A stretch of DNA of 33,842 nt from Altererythrobacter xiamenensis. Lineage in GTDB: Bacteria; Pseudomonadota; Alphaproteobacteria; Sphingomonadales; Sphingomonadaceae. The notes under the pieces were generated by a model. The model was not told the origin of the DNA. It ran no database searches and was given only the letters and a program-made list of their open reading frames with translations. The stretch covers positions 1 through 33,842 of the forward strand of contig CAMDSM010000002.1 of assembly GCA_945906905.1 (NCBI GenBank), written 5' to 3'. The position numbers were made by a program, and so were the translations under genes. Below, piece after piece: positions 1 through 8,924 of this stretch; the first letter of the stretch is position 1, and each line of letters opens with the position of its first letter.

Positions 1-2058
1 GGTCGAACAGCCGAGCGCGAGGCCGAGCGCGAACACGATACCGCCCTCGATCTGTTGCAGGGCAATGTCGCGATTGAGCACACGGCCGATGTTCACCGCC
101 GCCGAAATTTCCTCCACCCCCAGCCCGTGCTCACCCGCTCCGGCGCGGGCGACAATGGCGATGCGGGCAGTGGCCCCGCCGATTGTCATCCGGTGGCAGG
201 CGATCCCCTGGCCCGTGCCGCGCGCACCGCCGTCCCACTCACCCAGCCGCGCCGCGCGTTGCAGGCAATCGACCAGCAACGGATCACTGCCGAGCATCGA
301 GATGCGAAAGCTCATCGGCTCAAACTGGCCCCTGAGCGCCACCTCGTTGATGAAGCTCTCCATCATGAAACAGGTCAGGCCATGGGCATTGCCGCGCATC
401 CGGCCGGCCGGCAACGGCAGCTCGACCGGTATATGATAGAGCGCCATATTGGCGATGCCATAGGGCGGGTCGAGCCCTTCCAGCGCCATTGGATCAGCCG
501 ATCCGCTCACCGCATCAATCGCCGCCCAACTGGTCAGGTTGTCAAACAGACGGTGACCGAATTCCAACGCGGCGGGCGGCGTAGCGACGCGCGCACGTAG
601 CGCGGCGATCCGTCCATCGGGGGTCAACTGCGCGCCGATCAACCCGGCGGCGGGCGGGCGCGGTTGCAAGCACAATTGTTCCTCGCCCCGGCTCCACGTG
701 AGCTGCACCGGACGCTCAAGCTCGCGCGCGATCAGGGCCGCTTCGATGGCGTGGTCGTGTTCCAGCCGCCGGTCAAAACTGCCGCCTGCGGGCATCGGAT
801 AGAGCACCACATCGGCGAGGCTGAGGCCAATCGCCTTGCCCGCCGCCGCCCGCGCCGCTTCGGGTGCCTGGCTCGCCATCCACAGTTCCAGCCTTCCGGC
901 GACCAGCCGCGCGGTAACGCTGGCGGTCTCGACCGTGGCATGGACCACTGGCGCAATATCGAAACGCAGCGCGAAGCTGGGCGTATAGGCGCTGTCACCC
1001 TCGCCGCGCTGGTGCAGAATCACGCCCTTGCCGCGCCGCACCGCATCATCGAGCGCGGCCTCAATCCGTTCGGTGCGGACCATTTTTTCGGCGGCAAAGC
1101 GCGGGTTCATCGCAGTCAGTGCCTGTTCGGCGGTCCACCAGTCGGTCGCCGCCGTGGCCAGCCAGCGTTTGCCGCGCACCACGCCGACCAGCCCGCGCAT
1201 TCCGCTGACGTTTTGCACGTCATAGCCGACCAGCTCGGCCTGATCACGCGGCCCGTGGCGGATCGCAGCGTGGACCATGTCCGGCAGGCGGACATCGCCT
1301 GCGAAAGTCCACGAGCCATCGACCTTGCTCGGCAGATCGAGCCGGGGGAAGGCGAGTTCGGGCAAGGCATCGCCCGCAACCTCGGCATCGGCAGCCGAAG
1401 CGGGATCGCGCGGCGCTTGCGGCCGCAACGGCGGTGGATCGGGGGCTTCGTAGTCCGCCGCCTCCAGCGCCAGTTCAGCAAAACTCAGCCGCTGTTCGCC
1501 GTGCAGCACAAAGCCACCATCGGCCTCGCATTCCTCCCAGCCCACACCCCAGCGCGTCGCCGCGGCCATTTGCAGCATCGCGCGGGCCGAGGCCGCGGCG
1601 AGGCGGCAGGGCATTTCATAGGCGGCCATGCTCAGGCCTTCTGCCGTGGCGCTGAAGCGCTCCCCCTCGGCCCAGCGGCGCAGGAAATAATCGTCCGGCT
1701 CATCATTCAGCGCGGCAATGCGCGGGCGCCACAATTCGTGCCAGTGGGCAGCCAGCGGCAGATTGGCATAGGCCCCGCTGACCGGAGCGGGCTCGACCGC
1801 CATCTGCCGCCAATCCGCCCCCAGCTCCATAGCCACCACTTGCGGCAGCAGGGTGGTGATGCCCTGCCCCATTTCCAGCTGCGGCACGGCCACGGTAATC
1901 ACACCATCGGAGGCAATCTTGAGCCAGGCGTCAAATGCCACCTCACCCGCAAGCGGAGTCAGCGGACTGTCAAACCGGCGCGGCAGCAGCGAGAATACCA
2001 CCAGCAGGCCGCCGCCAGCCGCAGCCCCCGTCAACAGTCTGCGCCTGCTCAGCTTCAA
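1..2058 (-). CDS. Xanthine dehydrogenase family / isoquinoline 1-oxidoreductase beta-subunit-like molybdopterin-binding protein, 3' end outside window
   Basis: Hand translation of the minus strand is open from TTG at 2058 to base 1: LKLSRRRLLTGAAAGGGLLVVFSLLPRRFDSPL...AFDAWLKIASDGVITVAVPQLEMGQGITTLLPQVVAMELGADW...QQIEGGIVFALGLALG. 'PQLEMGQGI' and 'QxEGGIVFAL' are typical of IorB-like subunits. Twin-arginine-like N-terminus (SRRRLL). In-frame stop TAG at 2076..2074 upstream. Absent from the ORF track because its stop lies outside the window. Confidence 0.88.
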   Translation of the reverse strand, partial: MKLSRRRLLTGAAAGGGLLVVFSLLPRRFDSPLTPLAGEVAFDAWLKIASDGVITVAVPQLEMGQGITTLLPQVVAMELGADWRQMAVEPAPVSGAYANLPLAAHWHELWRPRIAALNDEPDDYFLRRWAEGERFSATAEGLSMAAYEMPCRLAAASARAMLQMAAATRWGVGWEECEADGGFVLHGEQRLSFAELALEAADYEAPDPPPLRPQAPRDPASAADAEVAGDALPELAFPRLDLPSKVDGSWTFAGDVRLPDMVHAAIRHGPRDQAELVGYDVQNVSGMRGLVGVVRGKRWLATAATDWWTAEQALTAMNPRFAAEKMVRTERIEAALDDAVRRGKGVILHQRGEGDSAYTPSFALRFDIAPVVHATVETASVTARLVAGRLELWMASQAPEAARAAAGKAIGLSLADVVLYPMPAGGSFDRRLEHDHAIEAALIARELERPVQLTWSRGEEQLCLQPRPPAAGLIGAQLTPDGRIAALRARVATPPAALEFGHRLFDNLTSWAAIDAVSGSADPMALEGLDPPYGIANMALYHIPVELPLPAGRMRGNAHGLTCFMMESFINEVALRGQFEPMSFRISMLGSDPLLVDCLQRAARLGEWDGGARGTGQGIACHRMTIGGATARIAIVARAGAGEHGLGVEEISAAVNIGRVLNRDIALQQIEGGIVFALGLALGCST

Positions 2059-2094
2059 CGCCCTTGTGCTCCTCTAGACCCGTTTAGACTGCGC

Positions 2095-3063
2095 TTATGT
2101 GCGCTTAGCGTCCAGCCAATCCGCCAATTTTGCCGCAATCGCAGCGAATACCGCGCCTTGCTCGCTATTGTTGGCGGCGGGCGGCTGGCCGGTGTCGCTG
2201 GCAATGCGGATCGCCATATCCAGCGGCACCCGGCCAAGGAAGGCATGGCCCATGTGCGCGGCAGCGGCCTGTCCACCGCCGCTGCCGAACGGATTGCTCA
2301 CCTCGCCGCAGTGCGGGCAGGCGTATCCGGCCATATTCTCGACCATTCCCACCACCGGAATCCCGGCCTGCGTGAACAGGTCAATCGCGCGGGTGGCATC
2401 GATCAACGCCAGATCTTGCGGAGTGGTGACGATCACCGCGCCATCGGGCTTGAACTTCTGCATCATGGTCAGCTGGACATCGCCGGTGCCGGGCGGAAGA
2501 TCGACCAGCAGCAGCTCGGCATCGCCCCAGTCGGCCTCCATCATCTGCGTCAGCGCCTGGCCGACCATCGGCCCGCGCCAGGCAATCGCCTTGCCGCCTT
2601 CGACCAGCTGCGCCATCGACAGCAGCCGCACGCCAAATTCGCTTTCCACTGGAATCAGCATATTGCCCTCGGCGCGAGGTTTTCCGCGCGCCGGATCGAG
2701 CAGCATCACTTGGCTCGGGCCATAGATATCGGCATCGACCACGCCCACCTTGCGACCCATGCCCGCCAGCGCCACCGCCAGATTGGCCGTCAATGTCGAC
2801 TTGCCAACCCCGCCCTTGCCCGATCCGACCGCGATGATCCGGCGTTTGACCCGCTCCGACATCAGCGCCACCCGCACCTCGGAAACGCCGGGGACGGCGG
2901 CCACGGCCACTTCCAGTTCCTTCTGCAATTGCGTTGCCGCGCTGCGACCCAAGGCCCCGGCATCGGCGATGATCGTGGCCACGCCATCAACAAATTTGAC
3001 CGACCGGACCATGGCGGAAAGTTCGCTGGGAATGGCTTGCTGGATGATTTCTATGCTGCTCAT
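2095..3063 (-). CDS. mrp: Mrp/NBP35 family ATP-binding protein (iron-sulfur cluster carrier, ApbC-like)
   Basis: Deviant Walker A GSGKGGVGKST, DADIYGPSQ, LPPGTGDVQLT, VENMAGYACPHCGE (CxxC); 322 aa. Confidence 0.95.
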   Translation of the reverse strand: MSSIEIIQQAIPSELSAMVRSVKFVDGVATIIADAGALGRSAATQLQKELEVAVAAVPGVSEVRVALMSERVKRRIIAVGSGKGGVGKSTLTANLAVALAGMGRKVGVVDADIYGPSQVMLLDPARGKPRAEGNMLIPVESEFGVRLLSMAQLVEGGKAIAWRGPMVGQALTQMMEADWGDAELLLVDLPPGTGDVQLTMMQKFKPDGAVIVTTPQDLALIDATRAIDLFTQAGIPVVGMVENMAGYACPHCGEVSNPFGSGGGQAAAAHMGHAFLGRVPLDMAIRIASDTGQPPAANNSEQGAVFAAIAAKLADWLDAKRT

Positions 3064-3147
3064 CGCGCCCTGCTAGCGGCAGAAGTGCAGGCGTGCAGCG
3101 AAAATTGCGCAGCCTTCCCCTGTTTTTTGCCGATTTGGCCCCTATAG

Positions 3148-4389
3148 ATGTTCTCTATGGAGAGATCAGGGTCAAGATTGAGCGAATTGTTCGGACGCAT
3201 CGGGCTGGCAATGGCCGGCAAACGCAACCCCTGGGGCACTCCCCCGGGCGGTGATGGCGGCGATGGCAGTGATAGCCGTGGCAGTCCTGAGGGCGAACAG
3301 CCGGCGGAACCCGCAGCGGAGGGTAATGACGATGCCCCGCGCGGCCCGCGCAATCCGTGGCAACCCGCTGGTGGCGGGGGCAGTGGTGGTGGGGGCGAGC
3401 CTGATCGCCCGCGGCGCTCGGCCTCGATCGAGGATCTGTTCCGCCAGCGTGGCCCCGAAGGCCCGCGCAAGGGCGGCGGCGGTCCGCGCGGCCCCAATTT
3501 CCGCCTGCCTGAACGCCCCGGCGGCGGCAGCTGGCTGCCGCTGATAGTGGGCGGTGTGGCGGTGATCTGGCTGTTTGTATCCTCGGTCCATTTCATCCAG
3601 CCGCGCGAGCAGGCCGTGGTCACATGGTTTGGCGGGCGGTTCTCTCACACGCTCAATCCCGGCACCAATTTCACCATGCCGTGGCCGGTCCACACGGTGG
3701 ACGTGGAAAGCGTCAGCGACATTCGCCTTGAACGCATTCCGGACGGCAACGAGGAAAAGCTGATCCTCACCGCCGACCAGAACCTGGTCAACCTGAGCTA
3801 TCTGATCCGCTGGAACATTTCGGACCTGTCGCTCTATCGCTTCCAGCTGGAGCAGCCGAACGAAACGATGCGCGAAATCGGCGAAGCGACGATGCGCGCA
3901 GCGGTAGCTGAACAGACTCTCGACCGGGTGCTGACCGGCGAAGGCCGTGCGGCGATCGAAGGCCAGGTGATGACCAATATGCAGGCCATCCTCGATGCCT
4001 TCCATTCGGGCATTCAGGTGCAGGGCGTTGAAATCGGCCGCACCGACGCGCCCGAAGAAGTGATCGAGAGCTTCAACGACGTGCTCGCTGCCCGCCAGGA
4101 TGCCGAACGTAATATCAACGATGCCCGCCGCTTTGAGCAGCAAGTGCTGGCTCAGGCGCAAGGCGATGCCACAGCCTTCAACAATATCTATGCCGAGTAT
4201 CGCCTGGCCCCCGAGGTCACCCGGCGCAGGCTCTACTACGAAACCATGGAGGCCGTGCTGTCACGCACCGACAAGACTATCGTCGAAGCAGCTGGTGTGA
4301 CCCCCTATCTGGCACTGCCCGAACTGCGCCGCCGCGCGGCAGCGTCTGCCGCGCCAGCACCTGCTGCCTCCGCCACAGGAGGGCAGTAA
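3148..4389 (+). CDS. hflK: FtsH protease activity modulator HflK (SPFH/Band 7)
   Basis: Gly/Pro-rich N-terminus with NPWG motifs, one TM, then IQPREQAVVTWFGGRFSHTLNPGTNFTMPWPVHTVDVESV and LTADQNLVNLSYLIRW; followed immediately by hflC. Start codon could be further downstream. Confidence 0.93.
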   Translation: MFSMERSGSRLSELFGRIGLAMAGKRNPWGTPPGGDGGDGSDSRGSPEGEQPAEPAAEGNDDAPRGPRNPWQPAGGGGSGGGGEPDRPRRSASIEDLFRQRGPEGPRKGGGGPRGPNFRLPERPGGGSWLPLIVGGVAVIWLFVSSVHFIQPREQAVVTWFGGRFSHTLNPGTNFTMPWPVHTVDVESVSDIRLERIPDGNEEKLILTADQNLVNLSYLIRWNISDLSLYRFQLEQPNETMREIGEATMRAAVAEQTLDRVLTGEGRAAIEGQVMTNMQAILDAFHSGIQVQGVEIGRTDAPEEVIESFNDVLAARQDAERNINDARRFEQQVLAQAQGDATAFNNIYAEYRLAPEVTRRRLYYETMEAVLSRTDKTIVEAAGVTPYLALPELRRRAAASAAPAPAASATGGQ

Positions 4390-4390
4390 C

Positions 4391-5224
4391 ATGTGGGAAA
4401 CGCACAAGTCCTCGATCATCGCGGTCGGTGTTGCGCTGGTCGTTCTACTCGCCTCGCTGGTGATCGTGCCCGAGACGCATCAGGGGGTGAAAATCCGCGC
4501 CGGCCAACCGGTCGAAGTGATCAACCGCTTCGATCCAAGCCAACCTTATGGCCGGACCGGAGCGGGCCTGTGGTATCGCATCCCGCTGTATGAACGCATC
4601 CAGATGGTCGACCGCCGCGTGCTCGATCTGGAGATGGAACGGCAGGAAGTGCTGGCGATCGATCAGCAGCGGCTGGTGGTCGATGCCTATGCCCGCTTCC
4701 GCATCATCGATCCGGTGCTGATGGTCGAACGCGCCGGGACCGAGGGCCAGCTGCGCGCCGCGCTGCTGCCGATCATGAACTCTGCGCTGCGGCAGGAACT
4801 GGGCCGCCGCACTTTCGCCAGCCTGCTCACGCCCGAGCGCGGCAATGCCATGACCAACATCCGCACCGCGCTCGATCGACAGGCGCGGCAATATGGCGCG
4901 CAGATCCTCGATGTGCGGATCAAACGGGCCGACTTGCCCGATGGCACACCGCTGGAAGCCGCCTTCAGCCGGATGGAATCGGATCGTCAGGAAGAGGCCG
5001 AGACCATTCGTGCAGGCGGCCGGCGCGATGCCCAGATCATCCGGTCCGAGGCAGAAGCCGCCGCCGCGCGGACCTATGCCGATGCCTATAACAAGGACCC
5101 GGAGTTCTACGACTTCTACCGCGCCATGCAGTCCTATCGCCGCACGTTCGAGACCGGCGAGGGTGAAAGCTCGATCATCATGAGCCCGGACAACGAATAT
5201 CTGCGTCGTTTCCGGGGCGGTTGA
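4391..5224 (+). CDS. hflC: Protease modulator HflC (SPFH/Band 7)
   Basis: 277 aa; N-terminal TM, VPETHQGVKIRAGQPVEVINRF, GAGLWYRIPLYERIQMVDRRVLDLEMERQEVLAIDQQRLVVDAYARFRI; 1 nt after the hflK stop. Confidence 0.93.
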   Translation: MWETHKSSIIAVGVALVVLLASLVIVPETHQGVKIRAGQPVEVINRFDPSQPYGRTGAGLWYRIPLYERIQMVDRRVLDLEMERQEVLAIDQQRLVVDAYARFRIIDPVLMVERAGTEGQLRAALLPIMNSALRQELGRRTFASLLTPERGNAMTNIRTALDRQARQYGAQILDVRIKRADLPDGTPLEAAFSRMESDRQEEAETIRAGGRRDAQIIRSEAEAAAARTYADAYNKDPEFYDFYRAMQSYRRTFETGEGESSIIMSPDNEYLRRFRGG

Positions 5225-5355
5225 GGACGGACAATCCGGGCGTAATCCCCTGAACCGAACAAGACCGACTACATTTGTCGTTCAATGGCGGTTCAGGCGC
5301 GCTCGGCTCGAACGGGCCAGGCAGATGGGCCAGGGGGCACATCAATAAGATAAGG

Positions 5356-6873
5356 ATGAACAAGGACGTGAAGCCAGTGCGCTATTCTTACGGCATCACC
5401 TCGGCCCTGCTTAGTGGCGTGGCCGCCCTCTGCCTGCTCACCAGCCTGCCTGCGGGCGCGCAGGAAGCCCAGCATGAGCAGCTGCGTGGCAGCAGCCGGG
5501 CCGTGCCAGTGGCGGGCGCGCCTGCCAGTTTTGCTGAACTGACTACAACGCTGATGCCCGCAGTGGTCAACATCTCCGCCCGCCAAAGCGTGCCCGTCAC
5601 CGAAGATCCGCGCCCCAATGGTCCGCGCGTAGAGGCGGTTGCGCTGGGATCGGGCTTCCTGATTTCTGCCGATGGCTATCTTGTCACCAACAACCATGTG
5701 GTCCACCCCGATCCCCGCGCGCGGCTGCTGACCTTGTCGGTCACTCTGGCCGATGGCACAGAATATGATGCCGAGCTGGTTGGGCAGGACGAGGCCAGCG
5801 ATCTGGCCGTGCTCAAGATCACCCGCCCGCGCGCCTTCCCGTTTGTGGCATTTGGCGATTCGGACCGGGCACATGTAGGCGATTGGGTAGTCGCCATCGG
5901 CAATCCCTTCGGCCTTGATGGCACGGTAACCAGCGGGATTATCTCCGCGCTCAACCGCTCCACCGGCAGCCGCGGCGCCTTTGATCGCAGCATCCAGACC
6001 GATGCCAGCATCAATTCGGGCAATTCGGGTGGTCCTTTGTTCGACATGGCCGGGCGGGTGATCGGCATCAATCGCTTCATCCTGTCGCCTTCGGGCGGCA
6101 ATATCGGCATCGGCATGGCCATCCCGGCGTCCGACGCTGAACCCATCGTGCGCCAGCTGATCAGCGGCGAGCCAATCCAGCGCGGCTTTATCGGCGTGCA
6201 GATTGACGCGGTAGACGAGGATTTTGCCGAGGCGCTGGGAATTGCTGAAAACAGCGGTGAATTCATCCAGTCGGTGCAGCCCGGCCAGCCCGCCGCCGCG
6301 GCCGGCCTACAAGCAGCCGATGTGGTCACATCGGTCAATGACGAGGATATTACCCGCGACCGCAGCCTGTCCTATATCGTCAGCAATATCCGCCCAGGCA
6401 CACGCGTGCCGCTGGTCTATGTCCGCGATGGGCAGGAACGGCGCACCACCGTTACCGTGGGTCGCCGCCCGAGCGAGGACGACCTGCGCGCAGGCCAACC
6501 CGAAACCTTTGATCCCGCGCAGGAAGGCGCGGATCAGCTGGAACCAGGCCAGGGACGCGGGGCGTCCGAAGTCGTAATGGGCCTGCGGGTGTCGGCAATC
6601 ACGCCCATTATTGCGCGCGGCCTTGGTGCCGGGCCAGAAATGGCTGGCGTGGTGGTTCTGGCGGTCGATCCCACCGCCGATGCCGCCCGCAAGGGGCTGG
6701 TGCGCGGCTTTGTCATCCATGCGGCCAATGGCAAGCCGGTGAGCACGCCCGAGGAACTGGAGGCGGTGGTTATCGCCGCCATGGCCGCCGATCGCGACGC
6801 CGTCCTGCTGCGTATCAGCGCTCGCGGCCAGCCCGAACGCTCAGTGCCGGTGCGCTTGCGCAGCCCGGGTTGA
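5356..6873 (+). CDS. Do/DegQ-family periplasmic serine endoprotease with PDZ domains
   Basis: Catalytic motifs TNNHVV, SDLAVLKI, SINSGNSGGPLF; signal peptide after MNKDVKPVRYSYGITSALLSG; two PDZ-like segments. Start placed at ATG 5356 (AAGG upstream) rather than the ORF-track start at 5275. Confidence 0.92.
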   Translation: MNKDVKPVRYSYGITSALLSGVAALCLLTSLPAGAQEAQHEQLRGSSRAVPVAGAPASFAELTTTLMPAVVNISARQSVPVTEDPRPNGPRVEAVALGSGFLISADGYLVTNNHVVHPDPRARLLTLSVTLADGTEYDAELVGQDEASDLAVLKITRPRAFPFVAFGDSDRAHVGDWVVAIGNPFGLDGTVTSGIISALNRSTGSRGAFDRSIQTDASINSGNSGGPLFDMAGRVIGINRFILSPSGGNIGIGMAIPASDAEPIVRQLISGEPIQRGFIGVQIDAVDEDFAEALGIAENSGEFIQSVQPGQPAAAAGLQAADVVTSVNDEDITRDRSLSYIVSNIRPGTRVPLVYVRDGQERRTTVTVGRRPSEDDLRAGQPETFDPAQEGADQLEPGQGRGASEVVMGLRVSAITPIIARGLGAGPEMAGVVVLAVDPTADAARKGLVRGFVIHAANGKPVSTPEELEAVVIAAMAADRDAVLLRISARGQPERSVPVRLRSPG

Positions 6874-6886
6874 TCCGGGCAAGCGC
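6852..6886. terminator. Strong stem-loop spanning the stop codon of the Do-family protease
   Basis: GCGCTTG(6852-6858)..CCCGG(6864-6868)..CCGGG(6875-6879)CAAGCGC(6880-6886); the TGA at 6871-6873 sits in the loop. Lies between convergent coding remnants. Confidence 0.5.
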
Positions 6887-6899
6887 GTCAAAAAGCGCT

Positions 6900-7358
6900 C
6901 TAGGCAGCCTGCTTGCCGGTTTCCGGCGCGGTGCTCCATGGCGCTGTTCCAACCGTGCCAGCGGCATCGCCAGCAGTCGTAGCGGTTGCCAGGCACACCA
7001 GCGTTTCACCCAGCGTCCGCGGCCCGAACAAGGCCCGCATCGGCAACCACAAGGGCGCTGTCAGCAGACGGCGCAGCGGCGTGGCAAAGGATGCGGTGGT
7101 CTCGACCATTTCGCAAGCAAAGCCGCATTCCTCAAGCATCAACGGCAATTGGCCGGCAGAAATGGCCGAAATATGCCGCTGGCTGCGATAGTTCTTTACG
7201 CCAAAGCCCCACAATTCACCCGTGGGCATGAATCTTATCCGGCCCTCGAAGAAGCCGATATTGGGGGTTGAAAGCACCAGCTTTCCACCTGGCTTGAGCA
7301 AAATGCGGCACTGTCTGAGGAAGTCTCGCGGATCGTCGAGATGTTCGATGGTTTCGGC
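6900..7358 (-). pseudogene. C-terminal remnant of a class I SAM-dependent methyltransferase
   Basis: AETIEHLDDPRDFLRQCRILLKPGGKLVLSTPNIGFFEGRIRFMPTGELWGFGVKNYRSQRHISAISAGQLPLMLEECGF is a UbiG/MetW-like motif II-III region. The N-terminal half with the SAM-binding glycine loop is missing upstream of ~7358. Confidence 0.7.
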
Positions 7359-7615
7359 AGCTGTCCCAGACCGGTGATGGCCGCGCGGCACTGGCCCGCA
7401 GGCTGGCCGAGCAAGGCCACTGGCAGACCAATTTCATCGCGATTGCTGCCACATATCTGCCCGCAGAAAACTATGCCGACACAATAGTGCGCGCACAGGC
7501 ACTGGGTGCTCCGCTCGATTGTGGCAGGCTGCAGCAGGCGGTCACTCTGTTGCAACAAGCCGGAGCAGAGGCGGCGGCGGCGCGCTTTTGGCCGGGGGAA
7601 TGTCCGGCGGGTTGA
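7359..7615 (+). pseudogene. C-terminal remnant of an unidentified helical protein
   Basis: Open plus frame without a start: RQLSQTGDGRAALARRLAEQGHWQTNFIAIAATYLPAENYADTIVRAQALGAPLDCGRLQQAVTLLQQAGAEAAAARFWPGECPAG*. Protein-like composition, stop TGA at 7613-7615, no plausible start before the methyltransferase homology begins. Confidence 0.45.
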
Positions 7616-7618
7616 AAC

Positions 7619-8221
7619 CTAGTTCCGCTCGGGAACCGCAAATGTGCCCGACACGCGCCCGCCGCGGCTTTGCCCGGCCACGCCTGATCCGCCGCCATCG
7701 ACGCTCGACAAGCCGGTGTTGAGATCAATAACCAGCCGCCCGCCGTTGAGATTATCACCGCCGCGGCGCAAGACCACGCCGCCGGTCAGGATGATCACCT
7801 TGCGGTTGAAATCATAGATCCCGGCAGACCCGCTCGCCCGCTCATCCCCGCGCGTAACCACGACCCCGCCGGTGGCATCGACACGGCTGATCGTCAGCGC
7901 GCCGCTGTCATCATAGGCGATGGTGGTCCGTTCGGCTGTCAGCTGCATGTCACCCTGGCGGATCTGCACCCCGCCCGACAGGACAACGCGGTTCTGCCGG
8001 TCCTGCAATTCAATCCGGTCGGCCTCAAAGCTGACCGGCTGATTGGTGTTGAACCCGCCCAGCGCCTGTGCCCCGGCCATCGAGCCAAAGCCCAAGGCCG
8101 CCACTGCCCCCGCCAGCGCACCAGCGGCAAGACCGCGCCGGGCCAGTTGGCCGAGCGAGAGGCGTGGGTGTTCCATGGCGCCCAGCGATAGCCGATCAGC
8201 GCGGGCAAGCAAGCGGATCAT
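7619..8221 (-). CDS. lptA: LPS transport periplasmic protein LptA (OstA-like)
   Basis: NQPVSFEADRIELQDRQNRVVLSGGVQIRQGDMQLTAERTTIAYDD...IYDFNRKVIILTGGVVLRRGGDNLNGGRLVIDLNTGLSSVDGG; 4-nt overlap with lptC. Confidence 0.9.
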   Translation of the reverse strand: MIRLLARADRLSLGAMEHPRLSLGQLARRGLAAGALAGAVAALGFGSMAGAQALGGFNTNQPVSFEADRIELQDRQNRVVLSGGVQIRQGDMQLTAERTTIAYDDSGALTISRVDATGGVVVTRGDERASGSAGIYDFNRKVIILTGGVVLRRGGDNLNGGRLVIDLNTGLSSVDGGGSGVAGQSRGGRVSGTFAVPERN

Positions 8222-8898
8222 TGGTTCACTCCGGGCAATCGGGTTGGCAATTGGCGCGGCAAATGCAGCTGGCCGGGCACCATCCGCAGCCGCGCATTGC
8301 CGATCAGCGACAGGTTGCGCCCGGGCAGGTCGGCCCGGAACTGGTCGGCGGCAAAGGCACCCGCCGGGATCGTCCCTTCGACCCGCCCGCGCCCGGTGAG
8401 CACTTGCGCGGGCAGATCGACCAGCACGTTGCGCGCGGTCAGGCTGTAGCCATCGGCAGCGGTGAACGAGATCGCCCCGGGGATCGCCACCTGCTCACGC
8501 TCGATATCATAGGCACCGCCCGCCGCGCTCAGCACCGCCGGGCCATCGGGCAGGACAATCCGGGCGACCAGATCGCGCATTTCCACCGTGGGCACGCGGT
8601 TGCTCACCTGCACCGCATCGCCCGCCGAAAGCGAGAACGGGCGGCCGCTGGCATCGACGCCGCGATACATGGCATTGTCCATCCGCAGCCGATCTTCGGC
8701 AATCGCCACCTTGTTGCGATCGAGCAGGAACGACAGTTCTCCGCGCGGAGACAAAGGCGTAATCAGCATCATCGCCGCCACCACGCCGACCAGCGCCGGC
8801 AGCACCACGGCCGCGGCGCGCACGGCCCGGTCAAGCCCAGAGCCGGGCGCGGCATAGGCCTGGCGGCGATTGCGGATGGTATCGGCTTGGAGCGTCAT
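8218..8898 (-). CDS. lptC: LPS export ABC transporter periplasmic protein LptC
   Basis: Single N-terminal TM then SFLLDRNKVAIAEDRLRMDNAMYRGVDASGRPFSLSAGDAVQ; position upstream of lptA. Start placed at MTLQADTIRNRR (8898). Confidence 0.85.
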   Translation of the reverse strand: MTLQADTIRNRRQAYAAPGSGLDRAVRAAAVVLPALVGVVAAMMLITPLSPRGELSFLLDRNKVAIAEDRLRMDNAMYRGVDASGRPFSLSAGDAVQVSNRVPTVEMRDLVARIVLPDGPAVLSAAGGAYDIEREQVAIPGAISFTAADGYSLTARNVLVDLPAQVLTGRGRVEGTIPAGAFAADQFRADLPGRNLSLIGNARLRMVPGQLHLPRQLPTRLPGVNQ

Positions 8899-8924
8899 GG
8901 CCTTGGTCTGTTGTCCCAGCGAGA

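Noticed and set aside
664-3147. 827-aa plus-strand ORF
   Set aside because: Antisense to the IorB-like gene and mrp, both with clear family motifs; composition (Arg/His/Gln-rich) is typical of shadow frames in GC-rich DNA.
3230-3520. Gly-rich low-complexity stretch, considered as a possible unusual repeat
   Set aside because: HflK proteins normally have a Gly/Pro-rich N-terminus before the TM helix.
3172-4161. 329-aa and 187-aa minus-strand ORFs in this area
   Set aside because: Antisense to hflK; the Pro/Arg-rich text reflects the Gly-rich hflK N-terminus read backwards.
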